Positions 1-11,038 of a DNA stretch of 64,000 bases are shown piece by piece; within the stretch, counting starts at the first letter, position 1, and every line of letters begins with the position of its first letter. Both the position numbers and the translations under genes were made by a program. The notes under the pieces were generated by a model. It saw nothing but the letters and a program-made list of their open reading frames with translations, had not been told where the DNA came from and made no database searches. The stretch is from contig NZ_JAAVUZ010000008.1 of the NCBI RefSeq assembly GCF_018449675.1, positions 62,001 through 126,000 on the forward strand, given 5' to 3'. This DNA is from Glaciihabitans sp. dw_435 (lineage in GTDB: Bacteria > Actinomycetota > Actinomycetes > Actinomycetales > Microbacteriaceae).

Positions 1-57
1 ATCATCGGCTGGATCCTGCTCTTTGTAATCAGCGGCACGGACAGCACCTACAACTAA
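1..57 (+). CDS. C-terminal tail of a membrane protein (partial)
   Basis: An open frame enters from the left edge and ends at a TAA at 55-57. The 18 visible residues begin with a hydrophobic stretch (IIGWILLFVIS) and end in a short polar tail, which looks like the end of a last membrane helix. A DUF805-like protein is possible but cannot be shown from this fragment. The gene ends 10 nt before the stop of the convergent methyltransferase gene. Confidence 0.5.
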   Translation: MIGWILLFVISGTDSTYN

Positions 58-66
58 CCCCGGCGC

Positions 67-1248
67 CTAGAACCGCACGCGCTCGCACAGCAGTGCGACG
101 TGACGACCCGCGACCCTCGTGAGAACGAGGGTCGCGGCGTTAGCGCCCTTGAGCGCGAGCTTCTTGCGCAGCAGGGCGGGATCCACGTCCACACCCCGTT
201 TTTTGATTTCGAGCGTGCCGATGGACCGCGCGCTCAGTTCTTTCCTGAGCTTCTTCTCATCGAAGGCAAAGGTCTCCACGACGCGGAAGCAGCTCGCGAA
301 TGGCGTCAACACCGCGTCATCCGCCGTCAGGTACGCAATCGAGTCGCTCAGCATCCGGGCGCCGAGGCTGCGGGCGAGATCGCCGATCAACCGTGCGCGG
401 ATCACGGATCCGTCCGGCTCGTACAGGAACTCGCCGAGTTCGTCGACCTCGGCATCCTCGCTGTCGCCGTCGGAGGTGAGCTCCGCCGAGCCGTGATCGC
501 CGATGACGAGAGCCGCGCGGGTGATGCCCGGCCGGGCGAGCTCACCGAACCACAGCCCAAGTTCGACGACGTCGTGATCGACGGACACCCACTGCGCCTC
601 CGCGCCGGCGGGAATCAGGTCGCGATCGATGCCAGGGCCCAGCTTGACGCCCGTCGGAAGCGTCGCCCCGATGCCAAACGCGAAGTCGAGCGACGGCGAC
701 CAGTCGGCGGGGTTGCTCAGCCGGCGTGACGCGTTGCGGCGGGCCGGATCGAGGTAGACACCGTCGATGCCGGCGAGGTCAAACTCGGTGACGTCGGCGT
801 GCTCGACGCGTGCGCTCTCCCAGGGGGCAAGGTTGTAGGAGGCGATTGCTGCCGTGACTTCGTCGCGCTCGACGGCGGTCACGGCGATGTCCAGCGCGGC
901 GATGGCCAGGGCGTCGGCACCGATGCCGCACCCGAGGTCGGCGATGTGCGTCAGTCCCGCCCGCTGAAAACGGCCTGCGTGCTGCGCGGCGACGGGGAGC
1001 CGTGTCGCCTGCTCGAGGCCAGCCTCGGTGAAGAGCATGCGCGAGGCGAACGGCCCGAACTTGCCGACCGCCTTCGCCCGCAGCCGTGACTGGCTGAGAA
1101 CCGCGGCGACGAGTTCGGGCGAGTGTCCGGCCTTGCGCAGGTCGGCGACCGCGCGCACGGGGTCATCGCCCGCCTCATAGGTAGGGAGCGAATCGAGTAG
1201 CCGCAGTCCCTCCGGGGAAAGAAGCTGGAGAAGTTCTGCCGTGTGCAT
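67..1248 (-). CDS. THUMP-like class I SAM-dependent methyltransferase
   Basis: The 393-residue product has a Rossmann-type SAM-binding motif (DLGCGIGADALAIA) near residues 105-118, a following acidic strand (VERDE), and a YLDPARR motif about 60 residues further on. These are the hallmarks of class I methyltransferases, and the C-terminal part with a conserved KKRGVDVDP stretch fits the actinobacterial THUMP-like domain, which suggests a nucleic acid substrate. The substrate itself is not known. I chose the ATG at 1248 because a GGGAGG ribosome site lies 8-9 nt before it. A longer GTG start at 1308 would sit inside the CIRCE operator of groES. The gene is divergent from groES. Confidence 0.8.
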   Translation of the reverse strand: MHTAELLQLLSPEGLRLLDSLPTYEAGDDPVRAVADLRKAGHSPELVAAVLSQSRLRAKAVGKFGPFASRMLFTEAGLEQATRLPVAAQHAGRFQRAGLTHIADLGCGIGADALAIAALDIAVTAVERDEVTAAIASYNLAPWESARVEHADVTEFDLAGIDGVYLDPARRNASRRLSNPADWSPSLDFAFGIGATLPTGVKLGPGIDRDLIPAGAEAQWVSVDHDVVELGLWFGELARPGITRAALVIGDHGSAELTSDGDSEDAEVDELGEFLYEPDGSVIRARLIGDLARSLGARMLSDSIAYLTADDAVLTPFASCFRVVETFAFDEKKLRKELSARSIGTLEIKKRGVDVDPALLRKKLALKGANAATLVLTRVAGRHVALLCERVRF

Positions 1249-1301
1249 CCGCCAATCCTCCCGCACTATGGGCGGTTCAGGAGGCACGGATGCCTCGACA
1301 A

Positions 1302-1328
1302 TTGGCACTCGGATTGAATGAGTGCCAA
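1302..1328 (+). promoter_or_regulatory. CIRCE element 1 (HrcA operator) upstream of groES
   Basis: TTGGCACTC, nine bases, then GAGTGCCAA: a perfect 9-bp inverted repeat with the classical CIRCE spacing. HrcA is the established repressor that binds this element at groE promoters. The -35 hexamer of the likely groES promoter lies in the 9-base spacer. Confidence 0.93.
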
Positions 1329-1343
1329 CGTCCGGCGTATAGT
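1314..1343 (+). promoter_or_regulatory. groES promoter
   Basis: TTGAAT (1314-1319), an 18-bp spacer and TATAGT (1338-1343) make a good sigma-A type promoter. It lies between and partly within the two CIRCE elements, so HrcA bound at either one should block it. Confidence 0.7.
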
Positions 1344-1347
1344 TGCT

Positions 1348-1374
1348 CTGGCACTCTCATAGGGAGTGTGCCAA
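1348..1374 (+). promoter_or_regulatory. CIRCE element 2 (HrcA operator) upstream of groES
   Basis: CTGGCACTC, nine bases, GTGTGCCAA: a slightly degenerate second CIRCE whose core TGGCACTC/GTGTGCCA keeps the 9-bp spacing. It begins 19 bp after the end of the first copy, about where transcription should begin, and ends 29 nt before the groES start codon. Confidence 0.8.
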
Positions 1375-1403
1375 CCAGTTCTTTAAGAAAGTAGAGGTCA
1401 ACC

Positions 1404-1700
1404 GTGTCGGTCTCCATCAAGCCGCTCGAGGATCGCATCGTCATCAAGCAGGTCGAGGCAGAAACGACCACTGCTTCCGGACTTGTCATTCCTGACACCG
1501 CGAAGGAAAAGCCCCAGGAGGGCGAGGTTGTAGCTGTAGGCCCCGGCCGCATCGACGACAACGGTAACCGCATCCCCCTCGACATCGTCGTGGGCGACAA
1601 GGTCATTTACTCCAAGTACGGCGGAACCGAGGTCAAGTACGGCGGAGAGGACCTTCTCGTTCTCTCGGCTCGCGACGTCCTCGCGGTAGTCGTTCGCTAA
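1404..1700 (+). CDS. groES: Co-chaperonin GroES
   Basis: This 98-residue protein is the normal length for GroES. It forms the heptameric lid of the GroEL folding chamber in the cytoplasm. It has the typical N-terminus ([13 protein letters not shown]), the mobile-loop segment [11 protein letters not shown] that contacts GroEL, and the C-terminal [20 protein letters not shown] stretch. It starts with GTG behind an AGAGGT ribosome site (1393-1398). Two CIRCE elements indicate HrcA heat-shock control. No groEL gene follows in this window; two hairpins close the transcript, so groES is monocistronic here. Confidence 0.97.
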   Translation: MSVSIKPLEDRIVIKQVEAETTTASGLVIPDTAKEKPQEGEVVAVGPGRIDDNGNRIPLDIVVGDKVIYSKYGGTEVKYGGEDLLVLSARDVLAVVVR

Positions 1701-1713
1701 CACCCCCGCAGCC

Positions 1714-1780
1714 AAAGTCGTCCTCATCGACGACTTTCTGCCGAAAGGCCTCGTGGTTCTGCCACGGGGCCTTTCTCCGT
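1714..1780 (+). terminator. Tandem hairpin terminator after groES
   Basis: Two hairpins follow the stop codon. The first is a perfect 9-bp stem (1714-1722 with 1729-1737, 6-nt loop). The second is a 14-bp stem with one wobble pair (1743-1756 with 1762-1775) whose arm ends in CTTTCT. The second looks like the actual intrinsic terminator. Confidence 0.75.
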
Positions 1781-1793
1781 TAAACACCGCCGC

Positions 1794-1799
1794 TAGGCT
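1794..1799 (+). promoter_or_regulatory. -10 box TAGGCT of a leaderless rarD transcript
   Basis: TAGGCT ends 7 nt before the GTG at 1807. That places the expected transcription start on or next to the start codon. No ribosome site precedes the GTG. Confidence 0.6.
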
Positions 1800-1806
1800 G
1801 GCGTTC

Positions 1807-2760
1807 GTGTCAGCTCCCGAGACCCCCACCGTGCCCGCCCGCTCCCGCGAAAGCCGCACCGGCGCGGGGATCGCGTACGCGGTCGGCGCCTACGGACTCT
1901 GGGGCCTCCTGCCCGCATTCTTCCTCCTGCTCGCGCCCGCCGGAGCGGCCGAGATCGTGGCCTGGCGCATCCTGTTCTCCCTCGTGTTCTGTGCGCTGCT
2001 GCTCACCGTCACCCGGGGATGGGGGCGATTCATCGCCATCCTCCGCGACCGCCGCACCCTGCTGACGCTCGGGCTCGCGGGCATCCTGATCCTCATCAAC
2101 TGGTCGACCTATATCTTCGCGACACTGAACGGGCAGGTGGTCGAGGCGGCGCTCGGGTACTTCACCAATCCGATCGTGACGGTGCTGCTGGGCGTCTTCG
2201 TGCTGCGGGAGCGCCTGCGGGTGCTGCAGTGGACCTCGATCGTCATCAGTGCCGTCGCGGTCCTGGTGCTGGCGCTGAACTACGGCGCATTCCCGTGGGT
2301 GGCGCTGATCCTCGCGTTCTCCTTCGGTACCTACGGGCTGATCAAGAAGACCGTGGGCGGCCGTGTCGACGCGATCAGCGGCCTGACCATCGAAACTATG
2401 TGGCTTGCTCCCATCGCCGCCGCCGCTCTCATCGCCGTGTCGGTGACCACCGGCCTGACGATCGGCACCATCAGCGCCGGCCACACCCTTGCGCTGCTGA
2501 GCACCGGTGTCGTGACTGCTGTGCCACTACTGTTTTTTGCCGCGGCCGCCGGCCGACTTCCGCTGACCTACCTCGGGCTCACGCAGTACCTCGCACCGAT
2601 CCTGCAGTTCCTCATCGGCGTATTCCTGCTGAAAGAAGACATGCCGCCTGCGCGCTGGGCGGGCTTCGCGCTCATCTGGGTGGCCCTTATCGTGCTCACG
2701 GTCGACATGTTCGTGTCATCTCGTGCATCGCGCCGGTTGACGCTCAATCCCGTTGCCTGA
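1807..2760 (+). CDS. rarD: EamA family transporter RarD
   Basis: The 317-residue product is an integral membrane protein with about ten hydrophobic helices. It matches the RarD branch of the drug/metabolite transporter superfamily, with an N-terminal GIAYAVGAYGLWGLLP helix and FTNPIVTVLLGVFVLRERLR between helices 3 and 5. RarD was first linked to chloramphenicol resistance; its real substrate is unknown. I chose the GTG at 1807. An upstream in-frame ATG at 1753 lies inside the groES terminator and is unlikely to be transcribed with this gene. Confidence 0.85.
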   Translation: MSAPETPTVPARSRESRTGAGIAYAVGAYGLWGLLPAFFLLLAPAGAAEIVAWRILFSLVFCALLLTVTRGWGRFIAILRDRRTLLTLGLAGILILINWSTYIFATLNGQVVEAALGYFTNPIVTVLLGVFVLRERLRVLQWTSIVISAVAVLVLALNYGAFPWVALILAFSFGTYGLIKKTVGGRVDAISGLTIETMWLAPIAAAALIAVSVTTGLTIGTISAGHTLALLSTGVVTAVPLLFFAAAAGRLPLTYLGLTQYLAPILQFLIGVFLLKEDMPPARWAGFALIWVALIVLTVDMFVSSRASRRLTLNPVA

Positions 2761-2810
2761 GATCGGATCCGCAACGATATCCGCAGGACTTTTGCAGCTA
2801 GATCACAGAA

Positions 2811-2833
2811 TGTAACGATTGCGTCGCGTTACA
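2811..2833 (+). promoter_or_regulatory. Inverted repeat TGTAACG-N9-CGTTACA upstream of livJ
   Basis: A perfect 7-bp inverted repeat lies about 105 nt before the livJ start codon. It is followed by a further GTAAC half-site at 2839-2843. It is likely an operator, but I cannot assign the regulator. Confidence 0.45.
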
Positions 2834-2843
2834 CGCCCGTAAC
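2828..2843 (+). promoter_or_regulatory. Possible GlnR-like box upstream of livJ
   Basis: GTTAC, six bases, GTAAC: two 5-mers in direct orientation with 11-bp periodicity, as in the actinobacterial GlnR box (gTnAC-n6-GaAAC). The second half-site deviates at one base. The overlap with the inverted repeat at 2811-2833 leaves two readings of the same bases. Confidence 0.25.
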
Positions 2844-2937
2844 ACCGATGTATTGTGCCGGTTGTCTGGGCCGCCTAAGTTGGCAGCACGCACACAGCAA
2901 ATCTGCGTGCCTTCCCTTTCACATTCCAAGGAGCAAC

Positions 2938-4236
2938 ATGGGTGCATTCTCCCGGACCAAGTCCGCCATTGGCGCACGGTCAGTCAAATCGGCAATCAGT
3001 GCCCTCGCCCTCGTCGGCGCCGGCGCACTGATCCTCAGCGGCTGCGCATCCACCCCGAGCGACTCGTCGAGCGGCGACGCCTCGAAGGACCTCACGCTGA
3101 AGCTCGGCACGATCCTGCCGCAGACCGGTTCCCTCGCAGTCCTCGGCCCGCCCGAGTTCGCGGGTGTAGACCTCGCCATCCAGGACATCAACGCTGCCAA
3201 GGCCGGCATCACCGTTGGCGTAACTCACACGGACTCCGGTGACACGAAGACCAACATCGCGACGCAGTCGGCGACCAAGCTCCTGAGCGAGGGCGTCAGC
3301 GCCATCATCGGTGCTGCATCGTCCAGCGTTTCGCTGACCTTCATCGACCAGGTCACCAAGGCCGGCGTTGTGCAGATCTCCCCGGCCAACACCTCGCCCG
3401 ACTTCACGTCCTACAAGGACAACGGCTTCTACTGGCGCACCGCCCCCTCGGACGTTCTCCAGGGACGCGTTCTCGGCCAGAAGGTTCTCAAGGATGGCGC
3501 GCTCAACGTGTCGATCTTGTACCAGAACGACTCCTACGGACAGGGCCTCGACGACAACGTCAAGAAGGCACTGGAAGACGGCGGCGCTACCGTCGGCGAG
3601 AACGTCGCGTTCGACCCGGCTGCCACCAGCTTCGCCTCGGAGGTCACCTCGGTTCTCTCCTCGAAGCCCGACGCCCTCGTAGTCATCTCCTTCGACCAGC
3701 TGAAGGCCATCGCGCCTGAGCTCAAGAAGAACGGCTTCGACTTCAAGAAGTTCTACGGAACTGACGGAAACTACGGCGTCATCACCGACGCGTACACGGA
3801 CGTCGACATCGCCGGCGCTCAGTTCACCAACCCCGGTGTCAACGCTTCGGCCGACTTCCAGACCAAGCTGCAGGCTCTCGTCAAGGAGCAGGGTAACCCC
3901 GCGCTCTCTGTCTTCAGCTACGCACCTGAGTCGTACGACGCCACCACGCTTGTTGCTCTCGCTGCCCTCGCCGGCGGCGCGACGGACGGCGCGACCATCA
4001 AGGCAAACCTGAAGGCTGTTTCCGAGGGCGGCACGAAGTGCGAGAGCTTCGCTGACTGCGCCAAGCTCCTCACGGACGACCCCAAGGCTGACATCAACTA
4101 CGACGGACTCTCCGGTCCGATCACGTTCGATGACAATGGCGACCCGTCGCAGGCCTACATCTCGATCTACAAGTACCTCGCTGGTAACAAGACCGAGTAC
4201 GAGTCCGCCGAGTTCGGTGACCTCTCCAACGGCTAA
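2938..4236 (+). CDS. livJ: Branched-chain amino acid ABC transporter substrate-binding lipoprotein
   Basis: This 432-residue protein begins with a basic region and hydrophobic signal segment ending in a lipobox (LSGC, Cys near residue 34), so it should be a membrane-anchored lipoprotein. The mature part is a type I periplasmic-binding fold of the Leu/Ile/Val-binding (Peripla_BP_6) family, starting LKLGTILPQTGSLAVLGPPE and containing GAASSSVSLTFIDQVTKAG. It would deliver amino acids, or a related compound, to the LivHM permease. The start is the ATG at 2938 behind a strong AAGGAG site (2928-2933). It is transcribed toward the livHMGF genes, not with them. Confidence 0.9.
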   Translation: MGAFSRTKSAIGARSVKSAISALALVGAGALILSGCASTPSDSSSGDASKDLTLKLGTILPQTGSLAVLGPPEFAGVDLAIQDINAAKAGITVGVTHTDSGDTKTNIATQSATKLLSEGVSAIIGAASSSVSLTFIDQVTKAGVVQISPANTSPDFTSYKDNGFYWRTAPSDVLQGRVLGQKVLKDGALNVSILYQNDSYGQGLDDNVKKALEDGGATVGENVAFDPAATSFASEVTSVLSSKPDALVVISFDQLKAIAPELKKNGFDFKKFYGTDGNYGVITDAYTDVDIAGAQFTNPGVNASADFQTKLQALVKEQGNPALSVFSYAPESYDATTLVALAALAGGATDGATIKANLKAVSEGGTKCESFADCAKLLTDDPKADINYDGLSGPITFDDNGDPSQAYISIYKYLAGNKTEYESAEFGDLSNG

Positions 4237-4250
4237 TCCCCGTTACTAGA

Positions 4251-4289
4251 AAGACCCCGGTTCTCCTCGTGAGAACCGGGGTCTTTTTT
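4251..4289. terminator. Strong intrinsic terminator after livJ
   Basis: A perfect 15-bp stem (4251-4265 with 4271-4285) with a 5-nt loop is followed by a run of T. The complementary strand also ends in A/T pairs, so it may serve both livJ and the convergent acetyltransferase gene. Confidence 0.95.
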
Positions 4290-4310
4290 GTTCGTCGGCG
4301 TAGTGAGGAA

Positions 4311-4811
4311 TCAGGATGCCTCGAGCCGCAGCATCATCGCGTCTGAGCCGCCAACCCTCCCGACCACGATGAACCCGACCGACTCGTAGAGCCGGCGGGC
4401 GCGGGTGTTGCCGTCCTCCACGCTGAGGCTGACCGCCCGGAGTCCCCGGCTCGCGGCATCCGCTATCGACCGCTGCAGCAGCGTGCGGCCGACACCTGCT
4501 CCCTGGTGTCCGTCGTCGACTGCCAGGCCGAGCTCTGGCACATCGTCGCTGATGTAGCCGAAGCCCGGGTCTGACGCGGGGAGCTGACGAGCCCACACCG
4601 CTCCGATTGCGCGCTCGCCCTCGACGGCGATGGTGCCGAAGTCGCCGGGGCGCATCCAGCCATCGAGATAGTGCCAGATCTCGGGCATGCCGCGGATCTG
4701 GTCGAGCGTGTACGTGTCGGTGCCGCGCCAGTTCATCGTGGCGAGCAGCTGGCTCTCGAGAACGGGCAGGTCGCCCGCGGTGGCATCGCGGAAGGTGATG
4801 GGCGCAGTCAT
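4311..4811 (-). CDS. GNAT family N-acetyltransferase
   Basis: The 166-residue product has the GNAT fold signature: a QGAGVGRTLLQRSI acetyl-CoA pyrophosphate-binding loop near residue 100 and a C-terminal NTRARRLYESVGFIVVGR segment. It transfers an acetyl group to an unidentified substrate. I chose the ATG at 4811 (MTAPITFRDA); a longer frame to 4871 has an atypical Arg/Ala-rich start and reaches to the edge of the livF terminator. It lies downstream of livHMGF on the same strand but is separated from it by a terminator. Confidence 0.8.
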   Translation of the reverse strand: MTAPITFRDATAGDLPVLESQLLATMNWRGTDTYTLDQIRGMPEIWHYLDGWMRPGDFGTIAVEGERAIGAVWARQLPASDPGFGYISDDVPELGLAVDDGHQGAGVGRTLLQRSIADAASRGLRAVSLSVEDGNTRARRLYESVGFIVVGRVGGSDAMMLRLEAS

Positions 4812-4873
4812 GACTTCGATACTGCCCGATGCGCGCGCGGCCGTATACGCGCCCCTGCCGCGGTGGCACAACG

Positions 4874-4904
4874 AAAAGGGGGTCCGGCCGAAGCCGAACC
4901 CCCT
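4874..4904 (-). terminator. Intrinsic terminator after livHMGF
   Basis: Read on the minus strand, a 12-bp stem with one wobble pair (4904-4893 with 4888-4877, TTCG loop) ends in TTTT. It lies 33 nt after the livF stop codon. Confidence 0.9.
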
Positions 4905-4937
4905 GGTGTCGTGGTGCCCCGCAGGGCGCCGCGGCGC

Positions 4938-5705
4938 TTAGCCGCCCTGGGTGGGCGTGCTGTGCGTCGCCGTGTGGTCGGTCGCGAGCGTACCGAGGTA
5001 CAGCTCGATAACCTTCGGGTCGTTCATCAGCGTGCGGCCGGTGCCGCTGTAGGCGTCACGGCCCTGGTCGAGCACGTACCCGCGGTCACAAATCTGCAAT
5101 GCGCGGCGGGCGTTCTGCTCGACGATCATCACCGAGACTCCGGCGCGGTTGATCTGCGCCACGTTGATGAAGGTCTCGTCCTGACGCACGGGGGACAGGC
5201 CGGCGCTCGGCTCATCCAGCAGCAGCACGGACGGGTCCATCATGAGCGCGCGCGACATGGCGACCATCTGGCGCTCGCCACCGGAGAGCGAACCCGCACG
5301 CTGCTTGAGGCGCTTGCCGAGCTCCGGGAAGAGGGACGTCACGAAATCGACGCGCTCCTTGAACTTCTTCGGCTTCTGGTACGCGCCCATCTGCAGGTTT
5401 TCCTCGATGGTGAGGCTGGGGAACACGTTGTTGTTTTGCGGCACCATGCCGACACCCTTGGAGACGAGCTTGTCGGCCTTGAGGCCGGTGATCTCTTCCC
5501 CACCGAGGATGACGGAGCCTTCGCGAATGTTCACCTGGCCGAAGATCGCCTTGAGCAGCGTGGACTTTCCCGCGCCGTTCGGACCAATGATGCCGACAAG
5601 TTCGCCCTTGGCGACGTAGACGTTGCACCCGTTGAGGATGTTGACGCCGGGCAGGTATCCCGCGACCAGGTCCTTGGTCTCGAGGACGATTTCGCTACTT
5701 GGCAT
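4938..5705 (-). CDS. livF: Branched-chain amino acid ABC transporter ATP-binding protein LivF
   Basis: A 255-residue cytoplasmic ATPase of the Liv importer. It has Walker A GPNGAGKST, Q-loop VPQNNNVFPSLTIEENL, ABC signature LSGGERQ and Walker B VLLLDEPSAGLSP. The start ATG at 5705 follows a GGAGGAG site and overlaps the 3' end of livG by 11 nt in another frame, so the two are probably translationally coupled. The C-terminus ends in a short Thr/His-rich tail. It pairs with LivG to drive LivHM. Confidence 0.95.
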   Translation of the reverse strand: MPSSEIVLETKDLVAGYLPGVNILNGCNVYVAKGELVGIIGPNGAGKSTLLKAIFGQVNIREGSVILGGEEITGLKADKLVSKGVGMVPQNNNVFPSLTIEENLQMGAYQKPKKFKERVDFVTSLFPELGKRLKQRAGSLSGGERQMVAMSRALMMDPSVLLLDEPSAGLSPVRQDETFINVAQINRAGVSVMIVEQNARRALQICDRGYVLDQGRDAYSGTGRTLMNDPKVIELYLGTLATDHTATHSTPTQGG

Positions 5706-6633
5706 CGGGGGTCTCCTCCGCGATTTCTTCGATGATGTCGCCCGTGAGGGGCGAGCCGATGTCTTCGGCAACCTCGAGCTGGCCGGTGAGCGAGCCGAGG
5801 TCGGTGTCGTGGTGGGCGCCGAGGTACGCGTCGATCACGGCGGGGTCAGCCATCACCGTGGCGGGGTAGCCCTCGGCAACGATCTTGCCTTCGGCCATCA
5901 CGATGACCCAGTCGGCGATGGTCTGCACCATGTGCATGTCGTGCTCGACGAACAGAACCGTGGTTCCGTCGTTCTTGAGGTTCAGCACGTGCCCGAGGAG
6001 CGACTGCGTGAGGGCCGGGTTGACGCCGGCCATCGGTTCATCCAGCATCACCAGGCGCGGCTTGCTCATGAGGGCCCGCGCCATTTCCAGAAGCTTGCGC
6101 TGGCCGCCGGAGAGGCTTGCCGCGTAGTCATCCTTCTTGGTGTCGAGTTTGAACCGCGCGAGGAGCTCGAGCGCCTGGTCGGTGATCTCGGTCTCGCGCT
6201 TGCGCCAGAGACCGGTGATCAGCGCCGGAAGGAAGCGCTCTCCGCCCTGGCGGGTGGCTCCCAGCCGCATGTTCTCCATGACGGTGAGAAGGCTGAGGGC
6301 CTTCGTCAGCTGGAACGTGCGCACCATGCCGCGGCGCGCGACCTTGTAGGCGGGGACTCCGGAGAGGCTGTCGCCGTCAAGGGACCACGTGCCCGTGTCC
6401 GGCTTGTCGAATCCGGTGAGGAGGTTGAAGAACGTGGTCTTGCCGGCACCGTTGGGGCCGATGAGAGCCGTGATCTTTCCACGGGGAATCTCGACGTGCG
6501 CGACATCCACCGCCGTCATGCCACCGAAGGTGCGGGTGACGCTGTCGACGATAAGGATCGGGTCTTTCTTGGGAACACCGGGGCCGGGCTCGCCGACCTG
6601 CAGCTGCTCGACCTGTGTGGATGACTCAGGCAC
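5695..6633 (-). CDS. livG: Branched-chain amino acid ABC transporter ATP-binding protein LivG
   Basis: The 312-residue product is the second ATPase of the Liv importer. Walker A (GPNGAGKTT), signature (LSGGQRK) and Walker B (LVMLDEPMAGVNP) are intact, and the longer C-terminus with VFVEHDMHMV is typical of LivG. About 40 residues beyond the usual LivG end form an acidic tail (EDIGSPLTGDIIEEIAEE). It starts with GTG at 6633 and overlaps the livM stop by 8 nt, within the livHMGF operon. Confidence 0.94.
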   Translation of the reverse strand: MPESSTQVEQLQVGEPGPGVPKKDPILIVDSVTRTFGGMTAVDVAHVEIPRGKITALIGPNGAGKTTFFNLLTGFDKPDTGTWSLDGDSLSGVPAYKVARRGMVRTFQLTKALSLLTVMENMRLGATRQGGERFLPALITGLWRKRETEITDQALELLARFKLDTKKDDYAASLSGGQRKLLEMARALMSKPRLVMLDEPMAGVNPALTQSLLGHVLNLKNDGTTVLFVEHDMHMVQTIADWVIVMAEGKIVAEGYPATVMADPAVIDAYLGAHHDTDLGSLTGQLEVAEDIGSPLTGDIIEEIAEETPDAK

Positions 6634-7600
6634 TGAAATGCGCCTCCCTCTTGTTGCCGAATATGCCCTGCGGACGGAAGATCACCAGGAGCATCAGGGC
6701 GATGCCGACGATGATGAATCGGATCGGACCCTGCTGGATCGAGGTGATCGGTATCAGGTGGTTGCTGACGAGGAGCGACAGAATGCCATCGGAGAGTGAC
6801 AGCACCACCCAGAAGATGATCGAACCGACGATTGGACCGAGCACCGTTGTGGCGCCACCGAGCAGGATGATCGTATAGAGGAAGAACGTGGTCTGGGTGC
6901 CGTAGTTATCCGGCTGCAGCGACGTCGGGATGATGACGATGACGGTGGCAAGACCACCGAGCACACCACCAAGGATGAGCGACTGCATCTTGTACCAGGT
7001 GACGTTCTTGCCGAGCGAGCGCACGGCGTCCTCGTCTTCACGGATGCCCTTGACGATGCGACCCCAGGGGCTGCGCATCAGCTGGCGGATGACCAGCGCG
7101 GCAACGATAACCACGACCCATCCGACGATCCGGATCCACAGCTGTTCCTTGTTATAGGTACCGATGCCGAGGTGGTACTGGATGTCGGGCAGCGGGTTGA
7201 GCGCGTTGAAGGTGTCGGATGACCCGTTGATGCCGTCAGAACCACCGGTGATGGGGCTGATGTCCGGGGTCTTGACCGTGTATCTCACGATTTCTGCGGC
7301 CGCGATGGTCACGATGCTGAGGTAGTCAGCACGCAGTCGCAGCGTCGGGATACCGAGGATCAGCGCGAAGATGATCGACCCGACCACACAGGCGGCAAGG
7401 GCCGCCCAGAGGGGCCACCCAAACTGCGTGGTGGTGATGGCGAACGAGTAGCCACCGACGGCCATGAAGCCGGCCTGGCCGAAGTTCAGAAGACCGGTGA
7501 ACCCGAAGTGCACGGCGAGGCCGAGCGCTGCGAGCGCGTATCCGATGGTCTGCGGCTCGAGAATCTGGCTGAGGGCCAGGGTGATGAAGTTGAAGTCCAT
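6626..7600 (-). CDS. livM: Branched-chain amino acid ABC transporter permease LivM
   Basis: A 324-residue integral membrane protein with roughly nine hydrophobic segments. The family motif GFTGLLNFGQAGFMAVGGY lies near the N-terminus and the EAA-like cytoplasmic loop SPWGRIVKGIREDEDAVRSLG in the second half. It forms the translocation pore with LivH. The ATG at 7600 is 13 nt downstream of livH, and livG begins before livM ends. Confidence 0.93.
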   Translation of the reverse strand: MDFNFITLALSQILEPQTIGYALAALGLAVHFGFTGLLNFGQAGFMAVGGYSFAITTTQFGWPLWAALAACVVGSIIFALILGIPTLRLRADYLSIVTIAAAEIVRYTVKTPDISPITGGSDGINGSSDTFNALNPLPDIQYHLGIGTYNKEQLWIRIVGWVVVIVAALVIRQLMRSPWGRIVKGIREDEDAVRSLGKNVTWYKMQSLILGGVLGGLATVIVIIPTSLQPDNYGTQTTFFLYTIILLGGATTVLGPIVGSIIFWVVLSLSDGILSLLVSNHLIPITSIQQGPIRFIIVGIALMLLVIFRPQGIFGNKREAHFSA

Positions 7601-7613
7601 AATCTAAACCGCC

Positions 7614-10718
<3,105 letters not shown>

Positions 10719-10742
10719 CCAGCAGCGCTGCTCGTCTTTTCC

Positions 10743-10832
10743 GTTTGGCGGGAGAACGCGCAGGTTTTGGCGGGAAAAGCTGACAAGCGGCGGGAGCTAT
10801 AGCTCCCGCCGCTTGCTTTTTTCTCCCGCCGC
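10743..10832 (+). repeat. Palindromic repeat, copy A (plus orientation)
   Basis: Copy A starts with GGCGGGAGAACGCGCAGG, continues with a second GGCGGGA block, and centres on a perfect 32-bp palindrome (10784-10815). It closes with a T run and CTCCCGCCG. The core is CAAGCGGCGGGAG-N6-CTCCCGCCGCTTG. Related copies lie at 12002-12082 (inverted) and 62157-62243. The strong hairpin followed by CTTTTTT would act as a terminator for guaB. Confidence 0.85.
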
Positions 10833-11038
10833 CCTGCTGGGCGGCGCCTGCAGGCGTAGTCCAGGCGCTGTAGCGGCGTGCCGGCGGCTCGTGGCCCGCT
10901 TCCTCGCTGCCCGCGCATCCGCAAGTCGCGGGCGCATTGTCTCCGGTAGCCGGGTCGTCCCGCCGTTCACAGGTGGGATCTCTCCACAGCCGTCGAATGT
11001 GCCAGCTCGCGAGGCATCCGTTCGCCCACTCTGGTCCT
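10833..11038. other. Gene-free spacer between repeat A and the AbiEi-like gene
   Basis: About 206 nt of GC-rich sequence. I see no convincing coding frame, terminator or known operator in it. With repeat A it forms the 320-nt gap after guaB. Confidence 0.5.

Noticed and set aside
1249-1308. Upstream extension of the methyltransferase gene to GTG 1308
   Set aside because: That start lies within a CIRCE element and has no ribosome site, while the ATG at 1248 has GGGAGG.
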